Shown here: piece by piece, positions 1 through 7,877 of the stretch
Position numbering within the stretch: position 1 is the stretch's first letter
How the letters are laid out: the number at the start of each line of letters is the position of its first letter
From: an uncultured Elusimicrobiales bacterium
Lineage (GTDB): Bacteria > Elusimicrobiota > Elusimicrobia > Elusimicrobiales > Elusimicrobiaceae
Direction of reading: 5' to 3'
DNA length: 64,000 bases
NCBI GenBank assembly: GCA_944324675.1
Contig: CALUXE010000002.1
Location: forward strand, 124,001-188,000
Translations under genes and position numbers: made by a program
The notes under the pieces: generated by a model
Database searches by the model: none
What the model was told of the DNA's origin: nothing
What the model saw: only the letters and a program-made list of their open reading frames with translations

Positions 1-1014
1 ATCCTCAAGCATCCAGGAAAGTTCGGCTTTATTCCAGCCTTTTCCTACGCCTTCGTCTACCACATGTTTGATTAGCAGAAGTTCCAATCCTCGTCCGCGG
101 TGGTCGGGGTGTACGCCGAGCATTATCATACGGCAGTCCCTTATTCTGCGCCAGGCGAGGAGGGCTTGGGGCAGTTTAAAAGGATTTAAATTGCCGTTGA
201 GGATTTTCAATACGTGGTTCATATTGGGTATTGAAATGGCAAATCCGGCTACTTCCCCTTTAATTTCTATCATACAGGTAAGCTCCGGCTTTACTATCAT
301 CTTTAGTTGTTTTGCCGTATCGTTTATTTCGGCTTCGGTTATGGGTACAAAGCCGTAGTTTTGGCTCCAGGCCGCATTGTATATTTCGCGCACGTATTTG
401 ACTTCATTGTCAAAATCGTTCATATTGATGGAACGTATGGTAAGTTCGGGGTTTCTCAATATGCGAAGGATAATCTTTTCCATACGCGGAGAGAAATTAT
501 CCTTATCCGTTCTTTCAAAAGCCAAAAGATCTTTTGCCTTCTCAAGTCCCGTGCTCTTAAGTAATTCGTCGTAATAAGGGAAATTGTAAGGCATCATTAT
601 GCAGGGCATGGAATCAAAATTATCTATAAGCGTGCCGCAGGTGTGGTTAGTGCTTGGGTTTACCGGGCCGCGTATGGCGTCTTTGCCTTTGGCTTTAAGC
701 CAATCGGCCGCGGCTTGGATTAAGGCTTTTGCCGTTTCGGGATTATTCTCGCACTCGAAAAACCCAAAGAAACCGATATTGTCGCCGGCGTGCTTGTTGT
801 GTTTTTCATTGATTATAGCCGCTATTCTGCCTACGGCCTTGCGTTCGCGCTTGGCCAAAAAGAGTTCCCTTTCGGCGTGGCGCCAAAAGGGATCTTTAGT
901 CAAAAGGTGCTTCGTTTCGGTTTTAAGTTCGGGCACGTAGAACTTGTTTCCCTTGTATAAATCAAGAGGGAAAGCAATAAACTCCTTAAGTTCGGCCTTT
1001 TCTACGCTAAGCAT
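1..1014 (-). CDS. GNAT-family acyltransferase-like protein, 3' end cut by window edge
   Basis: The minus frame is open from an ATG at 1014 to the window edge (338 codons, no stop), so the C terminus is missing. The sequence starts MLSVEKAELK and has a late segment with a GVHPDHRGRG motif, the typical acetyl-CoA (R/Q-x-x-G-x-G/A) loop of GNAT enzymes, followed by ELSWMLED. It belongs to a widespread family of about 370 aa usually annotated only as N-acetyltransferase. It begins one base after the stop of the serine palmitoyltransferase-like gene, so the two are almost certainly co-transcribed. Bacterial ceramide synthases have been described as GNAT-like proteins, so N-acylation of a sphingoid base is a possible role. 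That is inference from context; the substrate is not visible in the sequence. Confidence 0.75.
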   Translation of the reverse strand, partial: MLSVEKAELKEFIAFPLDLYKGNKFYVPELKTETKHLLTKDPFWRHAERELFLAKRERKAVGRIAAIINEKHNKHAGDNIGFFGFFECENNPETAKALIQAAADWLKAKGKDAIRGPVNPSTNHTCGTLIDNFDSMPCIMMPYNFPYYDELLKSTGLEKAKDLLAFERTDKDNFSPRMEKIILRILRNPELTIRSINMNDFDNEVKYVREIYNAAWSQNYGFVPITEAEINDTAKQLKMIVKPELTCMIEIKGEVAGFAISIPNMNHVLKILNGNLNPFKLPQALLAWRRIRDCRMIMLGVHPDHRGRGLELLLIKHVVDEGVGKGWNKAELSWMLED

Positions 1015-1015
1015 T

Positions 1016-2206
1016 TTATTTTATTATGCCCAAAGCCTTTCCCGCATTGCCGAATACTTCTATAATCTTATCGATTTGTTCGTCGGTATGGGTAGCCATG
1101 AGCGTAACCCTCATCATACATTTGTTTGGCGGCACGGCCGGCGGTATAACCGGGGTGGAGAAAACGCCGGCGTCCAAAGTGGCGCGCCACATCTTAAAGC
1201 AGTTTTCCATCGTGCCGATAAATACGGGCACTATCGGGGTCTGCGTGGCGCCGATGTCAAAACCGAGTTTCTTAAAACCTTCTTTTAAGCGTTTGGTATT
1301 GGCCCAGAGTTTGTCTTTGCGCGACATATCGTCCCAAATCAAATCCAAAGCTTTGCTTATGGAAGCTATAGAGGCCGGCGGCAAAGCGGCGGAGAATATT
1401 TGGCTCCTGGCATTGTGCCTTATATAGTGGATGATGTCCTCGTCGCCTACTACGAAGCCGCCTACCGTAGCGAAAGTCTTGGAGCAAGTACCCACGACCA
1501 AATCCACTTCGCCGTTTTCAAGGCCGAAGTGTTCGCAGGTTCCGCGCCCCTTCTTGCCGAGTATGCCGGTAGCGTGGGCATCGTCGACGATAATTCTGGC
1601 CCCGTATTTCTTTGCCAGTTTTACTATTTCCGGCAGATTGCAAATATCGCCTTCCATGCTGAATACGCCGTCGACTATTATAAGTTTGCCCTTGCTGTCG
1701 TCTATTTTTGAGAGTACGCGCTCCAAATCCTGCATGTCGTTGTGTTTAAAGCGCACCATTTCCGCTTCGGATAATTTCACTCCGTCAAGTATGCTGGCGT
1801 GGTCCAACTTGTCTACTATGGCGACGTCGCCTTTCTTAAGAAGGCTTGATATTACGCCCAAATTCATCTGATAGCCCGCCGAGAATATCAATCCCGCCTC
1901 TTTTCCTTTAAATTTGGCCAATTTGGCTTCAAGCTCGTCGGCGTATTTGGTGTTTCCGTTTAAAAATCTTGATCCGGCGGAACCGGTGCCTCTGGACATA
2001 GCGGCTTCCGCGGCGGCCTTCTTCATTTCAGGATCATTCGCCAACCCCAAATAATTGTTTGATCCGGCCATAATGTATTTCTTCCCGTTCAATTCTATTT
2101 CCGGCGCCTGAGCCGAAGATATCGGCTGGAAGTAGCCGTAAATCCCCATACGCATTAAAGCTTTAGCCTCTTTAAAGTTCCTGCATTTCTCAAAAATATC
2201 TGCCAT
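1016..2206 (-). CDS. Alpha-oxoamine synthase, probably serine palmitoyltransferase-like
   Basis: PLP-dependent fold-type I enzyme of the alpha-oxoamine synthase family (KBL, BioF, HemA, SPT), 396 aa, which is full length. Visible features are the glycine-rich GTGSAGSRFLNG region, DDAHATG (Asp/His contacts to PLP) and the PLP-lysine motif GTCSKTFATVGG. The segments IRHNARSQIFSAALPP and GVFSTPVIPPAVPPN resemble Bacteroidetes serine palmitoyltransferases more than 2-amino-3-ketobutyrate CoA ligase or BioF; this is from memory of those sequences. The reaction would be decarboxylating condensation of an amino acid with an acyl-CoA or acyl-ACP. A ribosome site (GAAGG) lies about 8 nt before the ATG. 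It is followed after 1 nt by a GNAT gene and preceded by rfaE2 and accBC, a lipid and envelope setting. No biotin-synthesis or threonine-degradation genes are adjacent. Confidence 0.75.
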   Translation of the reverse strand: MADIFEKCRNFKEAKALMRMGIYGYFQPISSAQAPEIELNGKKYIMAGSNNYLGLANDPEMKKAAAEAAMSRGTGSAGSRFLNGNTKYADELEAKLAKFKGKEAGLIFSAGYQMNLGVISSLLKKGDVAIVDKLDHASILDGVKLSEAEMVRFKHNDMQDLERVLSKIDDSKGKLIIVDGVFSMEGDICNLPEIVKLAKKYGARIIVDDAHATGILGKKGRGTCEHFGLENGEVDLVVGTCSKTFATVGGFVVGDEDIIHYIRHNARSQIFSAALPPASIASISKALDLIWDDMSRKDKLWANTKRLKEGFKKLGFDIGATQTPIVPVFIGTMENCFKMWRATLDAGVFSTPVIPPAVPPNKCMMRVTLMATHTDEQIDKIIEVFGNAGKALGIIK

Positions 2207-2264
2207 AGTATTTTACCTTCAATTTATTTAATATAGTTTTATCGTTTTAAAGATAAACTTAAAT

Positions 2265-2732
2265 CTATTTTTGCGCCGCTCTCTTTATGGTATTGCTGGT
2301 TGAGCGGCCTTCAAGCAGCGGAAACAGCGCCACTTTTTTGGCAAATTCCCGTCCGACCACTTGATCTTCCTTGTAATCGGCCCCTTTTATAAGTACGTCG
2401 GGCTTTATCAGTTTGATAAGCTCGTAAGGGGTATCCTGCTCGAAGAGAGCGACGGCGTCCACCGCCTGCAAAGAAGCGCAGACCAAGGCCCTGTCCTGCT
2501 CATTGTTAATGGGGCGGGAAGGCCCTTTTAAACGTTTTACAGAGGCGTCGCTGTTTATACCCAAAACAAGTATATCGGCCTGCTCTTTCGAAAATTCCAA
2601 TATGCTGACGTGCCCCGCGTGCAATATGTCAAAACAGCCGTTGGTAAAAGCGATGCTTTTGCCTTGCGCTCTTTGTTCTTTAAGGTAATCCTCAAGCTGC
2701 GGCCAGGTAAGGATTTTATTTTTTGCTTTCAT
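2265..2732 (-). CDS. rfaE2: D-glycero-beta-D-manno-heptose 1-phosphate adenylyltransferase domain protein
   Basis: Nucleotidyltransferase of the cytidylyltransferase-like family, 155 aa, matching the C-terminal half of HldE/RfaE as a separate protein. The signature is TNGCFDILHAGH near residues 30-41 (HxGH), with GINSDASVKRLKGPSRP and a late RSTSNTI that corresponds to the ISSTxxI-type motif. It would form ADP-heptose from heptose-1-phosphate and ATP for the LPS inner core. The HldE kinase half is not in this window. The start overlaps the accC end by 17 nt, which implies translational coupling. No strong ribosome site is visible. Confidence 0.88.
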   Translation of the reverse strand: MKAKNKILTWPQLEDYLKEQRAQGKSIAFTNGCFDILHAGHVSILEFSKEQADILVLGINSDASVKRLKGPSRPINNEQDRALVCASLQAVDAVALFEQDTPYELIKLIKPDVLIKGADYKEDQVVGREFAKKVALFPLLEGRSTSNTIKRAAQK

Positions 2733-4092
2733 TTTTCTTTATAATCCTTTCCACCAAGCCGGTATTCATATTGCCGTTTGCGAAGTCCTCGTCGTTTACC
2801 ATTATTTTATGGAAGTCCAAGGTTGTCTTTACGCCTTTGACGTAAAATTCGTTTAAGGCTCTTTTGCTGCGTTTTAAAGCGGTTTCTCTGTCCGGCGCGA
2901 AGACGATAAGCTTCGCTATAAGGCTGTCGTAAAAAGAGGGTATCGTATACCCTGCGTGTACGTGGCTGTCGAGCCTTACTCCCAAGCCGCCAGCGGGTAT
3001 CCATTCTTCTATGGTACCGGGGCAGGGCATAAAATTCTTTTTGTAGTCTTCGGCGTTAATGCGGTGCTCTATCGCGTGGCAGCGCACTTCAAGCGTGCGC
3101 TGGGCGCTGATGTCGAGTTTCTTGCCTTGCGCTATTTCTATTTGCAATTTTACTAAGTCCGTCCCGCTGACAAGTTCCGTTACCGGGTGCTCCACCTGCA
3201 GACGGGTGTTTACTTCCATAAAATAGAAGTTATGGTTTTCGTCCATTAAAAATTCCACCGTGCCCACTCCGCTGTAATTGGCGGCTTTGGCCAAGCGTAT
3301 TGCCGCGGAGCAAAGCTCCTTTCTGACTTTCTCGGTAACGAAAGGAGATGGCGATTCCTCGATAAGTTTCTGGTTCTTGCGCTGCATTGAACAATCCCTT
3401 TCAGGGAAAGCCACCACATTGCCGTAATTGTCGGCCGCTATTTGCACCTCTATGTGGCGCGGATTTAGGACCAATCTTTCAAAATATACTCTTCCGTCGC
3501 CGAAAGCGGCTTTCGCCTCGCTTTGCGCGGTATCAAGCGCCTTTTGGAAATCTTCTTGCCCAAAAGCGGGGCGCATGCCTCTGCCGCCGCCGCCCATAGT
3601 AGCTTTAATCATTATCGGAAAACCGACTTTTTTGGCCGCTTTAAGATAATCTTTTTCTACTATTGCGTCGGAACCGGGTATTACCGGCACTTTTGCCGAA
3701 ATGGCCAAAGCTCTGGCGTGTGCTTTCTCGCCCAGTTTTAAAATGGCTTGAGGCGTCGGCCCGACAAAAGTCATACCGTTGTCTATTACGGCCTGCGCGA
3801 AACGCGCGTTTTCAGATAAAAAACCATAACCCGGGTGCACCGCTTGCGCCCCGCTTATTTTACATGCCGCTATTACCGCGTCTATGTCCAAATAGCTGGA
3901 AGAAGACGGCCCCGCGCCTATGCAGACGGCTTCGTCGGCTTGGCTTACATGGGCGGAATATTTGTCCGCCTCGGAATATATAGCTACAGACTTTATGCCC
4001 ATCTCCTTTAAAGTGCGTATAATGCGCAGCGCTATCTCGCCCCTGTTGGCGATCAGAACTTTACTAAAAGGTTTTATAGTTTCTTTCGTCAT
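2716..4092 (-). CDS. accC: Acetyl-CoA carboxylase, biotin carboxylase subunit
   Basis: Biotin carboxylase, 458 aa, close to the usual 445-455. It has the ATP-grasp architecture: N-terminal KVLIANRGEIALRI, the glycine-rich ATP loop MIKATMGGGGRGMR, the carboxylase signatures YFERLVLNPRHIEVQ and FMEVNTRLQVEHPVTE, and the C-terminal HRINAEDYKKNFMPCPG. It carboxylates the biotin on AccB with bicarbonate and ATP, the first half reaction of malonyl-CoA formation. It starts 3 nt after the accB stop. AccA and AccD are not in the window. The order accB-accC-rfaE2-SPT-GNAT couples malonyl-CoA supply to envelope lipid genes. Confidence 0.97.
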   Translation of the reverse strand: MTKETIKPFSKVLIANRGEIALRIIRTLKEMGIKSVAIYSEADKYSAHVSQADEAVCIGAGPSSSSYLDIDAVIAACKISGAQAVHPGYGFLSENARFAQAVIDNGMTFVGPTPQAILKLGEKAHARALAISAKVPVIPGSDAIVEKDYLKAAKKVGFPIMIKATMGGGGRGMRPAFGQEDFQKALDTAQSEAKAAFGDGRVYFERLVLNPRHIEVQIAADNYGNVVAFPERDCSMQRKNQKLIEESPSPFVTEKVRKELCSAAIRLAKAANYSGVGTVEFLMDENHNFYFMEVNTRLQVEHPVTELVSGTDLVKLQIEIAQGKKLDISAQRTLEVRCHAIEHRINAEDYKKNFMPCPGTIEEWIPAGGLGVRLDSHVHAGYTIPSFYDSLIAKLIVFAPDRETALKRSKRALNEFYVKGVKTTLDFHKIMVNDEDFANGNMNTGLVERIIKKNESKK

Positions 4093-4095
4093 AGT

Positions 4096-4470
4096 TTATG
4101 GCTCTATAAAGAAAAGCGGCTGGCCGTATTCCACGGCGGAGCCTTCCGAAGCTAAAATGATTTTCAAAGTGCCTTTGACGGGTGCGGGAATCTCTTTAAA
4201 GGTTTTGTTCATCTCGACATAACCCAAAATATCGCCCTGTTTTACGGGCATATTTTCTTTCACGGTTACGGCTTTGCCTTTTTTGCCCAAGCCGTATATG
4301 CCTACCGCAGGCGCTTTTACCGCCGTAAGTTTGCAAGAAAAATCGGACGCTCGGGGATTTTTCGCCGCGGTGGATATTTCCACGCTGACGCCGTCTTTTT
4401 TAAACACTACTTCCTGTAAATCGGTGGTTTTGGACCACGCTATAAAATCCGAAAGGGTTTTCGTATCCAT
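4096..4470 (-). CDS. accB: Biotin carboxyl carrier protein of acetyl-CoA carboxylase, with divergent biotin site
   Basis: 124 aa, somewhat shorter than the usual 150-160. The N-terminal part is a short helix-rich domain, followed by an Ala/Lys linker around residues 33-50 and a biotinyl/lipoyl fold (AVTVKENMPVKQGDILGYV, then PAPVKGTLKII and VEYGQPLFFIEP). The lysine expected to carry biotin is K89 (bases 4204-4206). It sits in EMNKTFKEI, where AccB proteins normally have EAMKxxNEI, so the flanking A-M and the following hydrophobic residue are changed. The ATG has a strong ribosome site (AAGGAG). It is the first gene of its operon, with 221 nt of non-coding DNA upstream. The position next to accC makes the assignment firm despite the odd motif. 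Confidence 0.9.
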   Translation of the reverse strand: MDTKTLSDFIAWSKTTDLQEVVFKKDGVSVEISTAAKNPRASDFSCKLTAVKAPAVGIYGLGKKGKAVTVKENMPVKQGDILGYVEMNKTFKEIPAPVKGTLKIILASEGSAVEYGQPLFFIEP

Positions 4471-4691
4471 AAAATCTCCTTATGTATATATATTACCATT
4501 TATGTAATGACATTGGAAGTTTTGGGGAATAATCCAAATAGCTCTTTATAATCTGTTTCCGTTAGTTTTGCCCTTCTTTCGCTAAACAGAAAAGCGGGGC
4601 GATATACCCGTCCTTTTTTGTGTATCGTGAAAATCTCCGGCTATAGGCTTTGGTGTTTTTTTATTTTTGAGTATATAAAGCGGGTATTGTT
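4471..4691. other. Non-coding region upstream of accB
   Basis: 221 bp between the end of the pseudouridine synthase gene and accB, both on the minus strand. It is AT-rich and contains the accB ribosome site at its left end. I see no convincing hairpin with a T-tract for the upstream operon and no tRNA or known riboswitch. It probably holds the accB promoter, but no clear -35/-10 pair stands out. Confidence 0.5.
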
Positions 4692-5600
4692 TTAGATTTT
4701 CCCTTCCCTTATCTTTTTCCAGCAGTCCGCGAAATCTTGGGGCGGTTCCGTTTGAAAAGAAATTTTCTTGCCGGTAAAGGGGTGTATGAATTCAAGTTTC
4801 CTTGCGTGGAGCATCAACCTGGGCGCTTGCGCGCCTTTATAAAGCCAGTCGCCCAATACGGGGTAGCCCAGCCAGCTCATATGCACGCGCAGCTGATTTG
4901 TCCGCCCCGTCTTCGGGTGTAGCTCCATAAAGCAGAAGCCGTTGGCCCGTTCTTTAACTTTGTACTCGGTTATGGCCTCTCGGCCGAGGGGGGAGGCTTT
5001 TATTTTTCCGCCGCTTACCCTGCCGATAGGGACGTTTATTATCCCCTCGTCCTGCGGCAGATTCCCGCAGCAAATGGCGTTGTAGGTCTTTGACATTTCC
5101 CGCTCGGCAAACATCGCGCTTGCCGCCTGTTGGAAGTCCTCGTTTTTCGCTATAAGCATAATGCCGCTGGTTTCCCTGTCCAAGCGGTGCACGAGCCCCG
5201 CTCTGGGCGGATTTTCGAAGTTTTTTATCTTGCTTTTTAACAGTACGCTTGCCAAGGTTTCTTCCATATTGTCCAATACTTCTGGGTTTTCCTCCCAGGA
5301 AGAGCTTTGCGGGTGTACTAAAAGTCCGGCGGGTTTGTTGATGACCAAAAAGTCTTTGGTTTCCGCTACGGTTATGTCTTTTATATTCAAACTGACGGAG
5401 CTTTGCGGCCAAATTATTTCGACTATGTCGCCGTCTTCAAGCGGCCAGGAGGGTTTTCTCTCTTTCCCGTTGACCGATACCGCCCCGCTTTTTATCAGGT
5501 TCTGTATAAAATTCCTGGGATAATTTTCGCAATATTCCGTAACGAAAATATCCAAACGTTTGCTTTTGCCCTCAAATATTATCGTTTGTTTTTTTCGCAT
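4692..5600 (-). CDS. RluA/RluD-family 23S rRNA pseudouridine synthase
   Basis: 302 aa, typical for RluD-like enzymes. An N-terminal S4 RNA-binding domain (residues about 12-70, with IKSGAVSVNGKERKP) precedes the catalytic domain. Signatures are the INKPAGLLVHP entry motif, the catalytic aspartate in GLVHRLDRETSGIML and the late LHPKTGRTNQLRVHMSWLG. It isomerises uridines in large-subunit rRNA; the target position cannot be read from sequence. The start overlaps the 3' end of lgt by 29 nt. It is the last gene of the long operon that starts at 10650. Confidence 0.92.
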   Translation of the reverse strand: MRKKQTIIFEGKSKRLDIFVTEYCENYPRNFIQNLIKSGAVSVNGKERKPSWPLEDGDIVEIIWPQSSVSLNIKDITVAETKDFLVINKPAGLLVHPQSSSWEENPEVLDNMEETLASVLLKSKIKNFENPPRAGLVHRLDRETSGIMLIAKNEDFQQAASAMFAEREMSKTYNAICCGNLPQDEGIINVPIGRVSGGKIKASPLGREAITEYKVKERANGFCFMELHPKTGRTNQLRVHMSWLGYPVLGDWLYKGAQAPRLMLHARKLEFIHPFTGKKISFQTEPPQDFADCWKKIREGKI

Positions 5601-6351
5601 AGTTCCTCTTGGCCAAAAAGGCCGCGGTCGCCGCCGCCAAAATCAGCGCGATTATCTGCGAGGGCGAAAGCCCAAGGAAAAATCTGCCTCTGTCGTCGGC
5701 GCGCATAAATTCCGTAAAAAATCTTATCAGCGAATAACCCAACACGTACGCCGCGGTCAAATTACCTTCTTTTTGAGGTTTCTTCGCCATTTTGTTAAGC
5801 GCCAGAAAAAGTATGAATACCAAACCCGCCTCTATAATTTGTACGGGGTAAAGAGCGTGGCCGTGCAAATGGTCCGGCACCAGCGAATCGGGGCTGGTAA
5901 AACGGACTCCCAAATATTGCGGGGCTTCCTTGCCGTAGCAGCAGCCCGCCAGAAAACAGCCCACTCTGCCTATGGCGTGGCCCAGCGCGACCGCCGGCGC
6001 GAAGAAATCCGCCGCTTTAAAAAACGGAATTTTATTTTTTCTTACGGCCCATAATCCCGCCGCGCCAGCGCCGATAAGCCCGCCGAAAAACACAAAGCCG
6101 TAGCGAAGTTTTTCAATCAAAGTCGAAGCGGAAAAAGCGTCGTAGTTAAACAGTATAAAAAATAATTTTCCGCCTATCAGCGCGCCCAAAATAAGATAGA
6201 AAATAATGTCGAGCAGCTTATCTTTGTTTAAGCCCAGCCGCTCTCTGTATTGGAGGCAATAAAATATCGCCGCCAAATAGCCCAGCGCCGTCATTACGCC
6301 GTACATCGGTATGGCTTTGCCGAAGATCTCAGGCAGCAGATAAGGATACAT
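5572..6351 (-). CDS. lgt: Prolipoprotein diacylglyceryl transferase
   Basis: Inner-membrane enzyme that moves diacylglycerol from phosphatidylglycerol to the lipobox cysteine. The frame is open up to 6450, but I choose the ATG at 6351 (protein MYPYLLPEIF, 259 aa) because a GGAGGG ribosome site sits just upstream and Lgt proteins begin with such a short periplasmic segment. Several hydrophobic helices are visible. The Lgt signature region is HAIGRVGCFLAGCCYG, and another conserved block is FGGLIGAGAAG. It overlaps the phosphatase gene upstream by 23 nt and the pseudouridine synthase downstream by 29 nt. A matching substrate, a lipobox protein, lies at 21459-22307. Confidence 0.92.
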   Translation of the reverse strand: MYPYLLPEIFGKAIPMYGVMTALGYLAAIFYCLQYRERLGLNKDKLLDIIFYLILGALIGGKLFFILFNYDAFSASTLIEKLRYGFVFFGGLIGAGAAGLWAVRKNKIPFFKAADFFAPAVALGHAIGRVGCFLAGCCYGKEAPQYLGVRFTSPDSLVPDHLHGHALYPVQIIEAGLVFILFLALNKMAKKPQKEGNLTAAYVLGYSLIRFFTEFMRADDRGRFFLGLSPSQIIALILAAATAAFLAKRNYAKKTNDNI

Positions 6352-6982
6352 TTTCCCTCCGTAACAAGGCCAAAGCGGCGGTATAATCTTCAAAATGGTT
6401 ATACGGAATACCGTTCTCTTTGAGCAGGGCGGCAAGCCTAGACGTGGCAAATATCATATCCGCCGCTTTGGCCGCGTTGAAATCGCCCGGCCCATCGCCG
6501 AAGAATATTACTTTATAACCCAGTTCTTTATAATGTCTTACTCTAGATTCTTTAAATTCTTCCATACTAAGCCCGTTATAATTGGGGAAAGACACTTCTA
6601 TGCCTTCGGGTTTTATTACGCCCGTAACGCTGCCGATGTCTATCGGGCCGCAGTCAAAAGCCCTGAGTACGGGCTTGATGTAAATGTCTAGGCCGCCCGA
6701 GGCTATTTCAAAAGGGATATCGTTTTCTTTGGCGTAGCGGCACAGTTCCTTAAAGCCGCGGCGCACCAAAGCCTTTTTTAATATTATCGCCTCAAAATCC
6801 TCTTTAGTGGTTCTTACCGAACCGAAATGGCTTTTCATCCATTCGCGCGCGTCGGCCTTGCTGTTGTAGGCGCGTTCTATTTTTTGCGGGGTGGTAAGCC
6901 CGTAATGAAGGCACAAGGCATTGCCTATGTCCTCGGTGGTAATCGTTCCGTCAAAATCGGTGATGAGGGCATATTTCGTCAT
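6329..6982 (-). CDS. HAD-superfamily phosphatase, subclass IB (MtnX/SerB-like)
   Basis: 217 aa. The catalytic motif I is ITDFDGTIT, with nucleophile D9 and acid D11. Motif IV is FFGDGPGDFNAAK. The layout resembles the MtnX/phosphoserine-phosphatase branch (HAD-IB), which removes phosphate from small metabolites. No methionine-salvage genes are adjacent, so the substrate is open. The start overlaps the MBL gene by 4 nt (ATGA), and lgt begins inside its end. Confidence 0.8.
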   Translation of the reverse strand: MTKYALITDFDGTITTEDIGNALCLHYGLTTPQKIERAYNSKADAREWMKSHFGSVRTTKEDFEAIILKKALVRRGFKELCRYAKENDIPFEIASGGLDIYIKPVLRAFDCGPIDIGSVTGVIKPEGIEVSFPNYNGLSMEEFKESRVRHYKELGYKVIFFGDGPGDFNAAKAADMIFATSRLAALLKENGIPYNHFEDYTAALALLRRENVSLSAA

Positions 6983-7605
6983 ATAATGTCTTCGAAGTCG
7001 TCGGGCTCTCTTAAGGCCATTTTTATAAACGGATTGTTTTTTACTTCTTTCTCTATTGTGGTAATTCCCGTCCCGTCAGCTCCGTAAGAATGGCCCGCGT
7101 AAACTATGGTTTTGCCGGGCAGCTTGGCCAAGCGCTGAAGGCTTTTTGACATTTCCCTCGGATTGGAACCCGGCAAATCTGTCCTTCCGCAGGCATTGGG
7201 GAACAGCGTATCGCCGGTGAAAAGTATATCGCCTATTTTTATGCATACGGATCCTTTCGTATGGCCCGGCGTGCTTAAAAATTCTACCGTCAAACCCGCT
7301 ATTTTGGTCTTGTAATCGCCTTCATAAGTAATGAGGTCTTCCTCAGGCAGATTGCTGTTATAGGCGTCGGCCGCGTTGATGTATCCCTTTATTTTGTATT
7401 TTGTCATCAGTTCGTGCGAGCCGGTGACGTGGTCGTAATGGCCGTGCGTAAAGAGTACGGCTTCGGGCGTCAGTTTTTCTTCTTCTATAAGTTTATAGAT
7501 GGCTTTCATATCCCAAGTGGGGTCTATTATCAAAGCCTTGCCTTTGTGTTCTACTACATAGGTGCAGTTGGCCATTTCGCCAAGTTGGAGAATGTATACT
7601 TTCAT
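6979..7605 (-). CDS. Metallo-beta-lactamase fold hydrolase (glyoxalase II-like)
   Basis: 208 aa. The metal-binding motif THGHYDH gives H54, H56, D58 and H59. Other ligands are probably in STPGHTKGS, GDTLFPNACGRTDL and AGHSYG. This single-domain, glyoxalase II-like form is common in bacteria and often annotated as hydroxyacylglutathione hydrolase. Glutathione use is not shown here, so a thioester hydrolase of unknown substrate is the safer call. It overlaps neighbours on both sides by 4 nt, showing translational coupling within the eno-ftsB operon. Confidence 0.85.
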   Translation of the reverse strand: MKVYILQLGEMANCTYVVEHKGKALIIDPTWDMKAIYKLIEEEKLTPEAVLFTHGHYDHVTGSHELMTKYKIKGYINAADAYNSNLPEEDLITYEGDYKTKIAGLTVEFLSTPGHTKGSVCIKIGDILFTGDTLFPNACGRTDLPGSNPREMSKSLQRLAKLPGKTIVYAGHSYGADGTGITTIEKEVKNNPFIKMALREPDDFEDII

Positions 7606-7877
7606 TTTTCTATCCTAAATTCAATTTCGCCGGGCTTTACCATGTGGTATTTGACGCGCGCCGTCCTTTGCAGATAGGAGGTATCGCCGTCCAATATCTT
7701 TTGGTATTCCTCGGTAAGTTCTTTATATTCTTCATCAAGCGCGGCGGAATGGGCGTTGAGTTTTTTCAGCTCGAAGATATTGTGCATCAAACTAAAGAAA
7801 TTTCCGTTGAACAGAAGTATCGCCGCCATCGCCGCCGCTATTATCAAAAAAGTTTTCGCTTTCCTTATAAAACTCAT
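7602..7877 (-). CDS. ftsB: FtsB/DivIC-type septum formation protein
   Basis: 91 aa. A short basic N terminus is followed by one membrane helix (about residues 9-24), a periplasmic coiled coil (residues about 35-60, LKKLNAHSAALDEEYKELTE) and a C-terminal segment ending KVKPGE-like (YHMVKPGEIEF), as in FtsB/DivIC. These proteins join FtsL and FtsQ in the divisome. It overlaps the enolase stop by 4 nt. The eno-ftsB order is well known in proteobacteria and supports the call despite weak sequence conservation. Confidence 0.8.
   Translation of the reverse strand: MSFIRKAKTFLIIAAAMAAILLFNGNFFSLMHNIFELKKLNAHSAALDEEYKELTEEYQKILDGDTSYLQRTARVKYHMVKPGEIEFRIEK

Noticed and set aside
944-1427. Plus-strand open frames over the synthase and GNAT genes
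   Set aside because: They mirror strong minus-strand genes with clear motifs and have no ribosome site or recognisable domain. The same holds for other antisense frames across the window.
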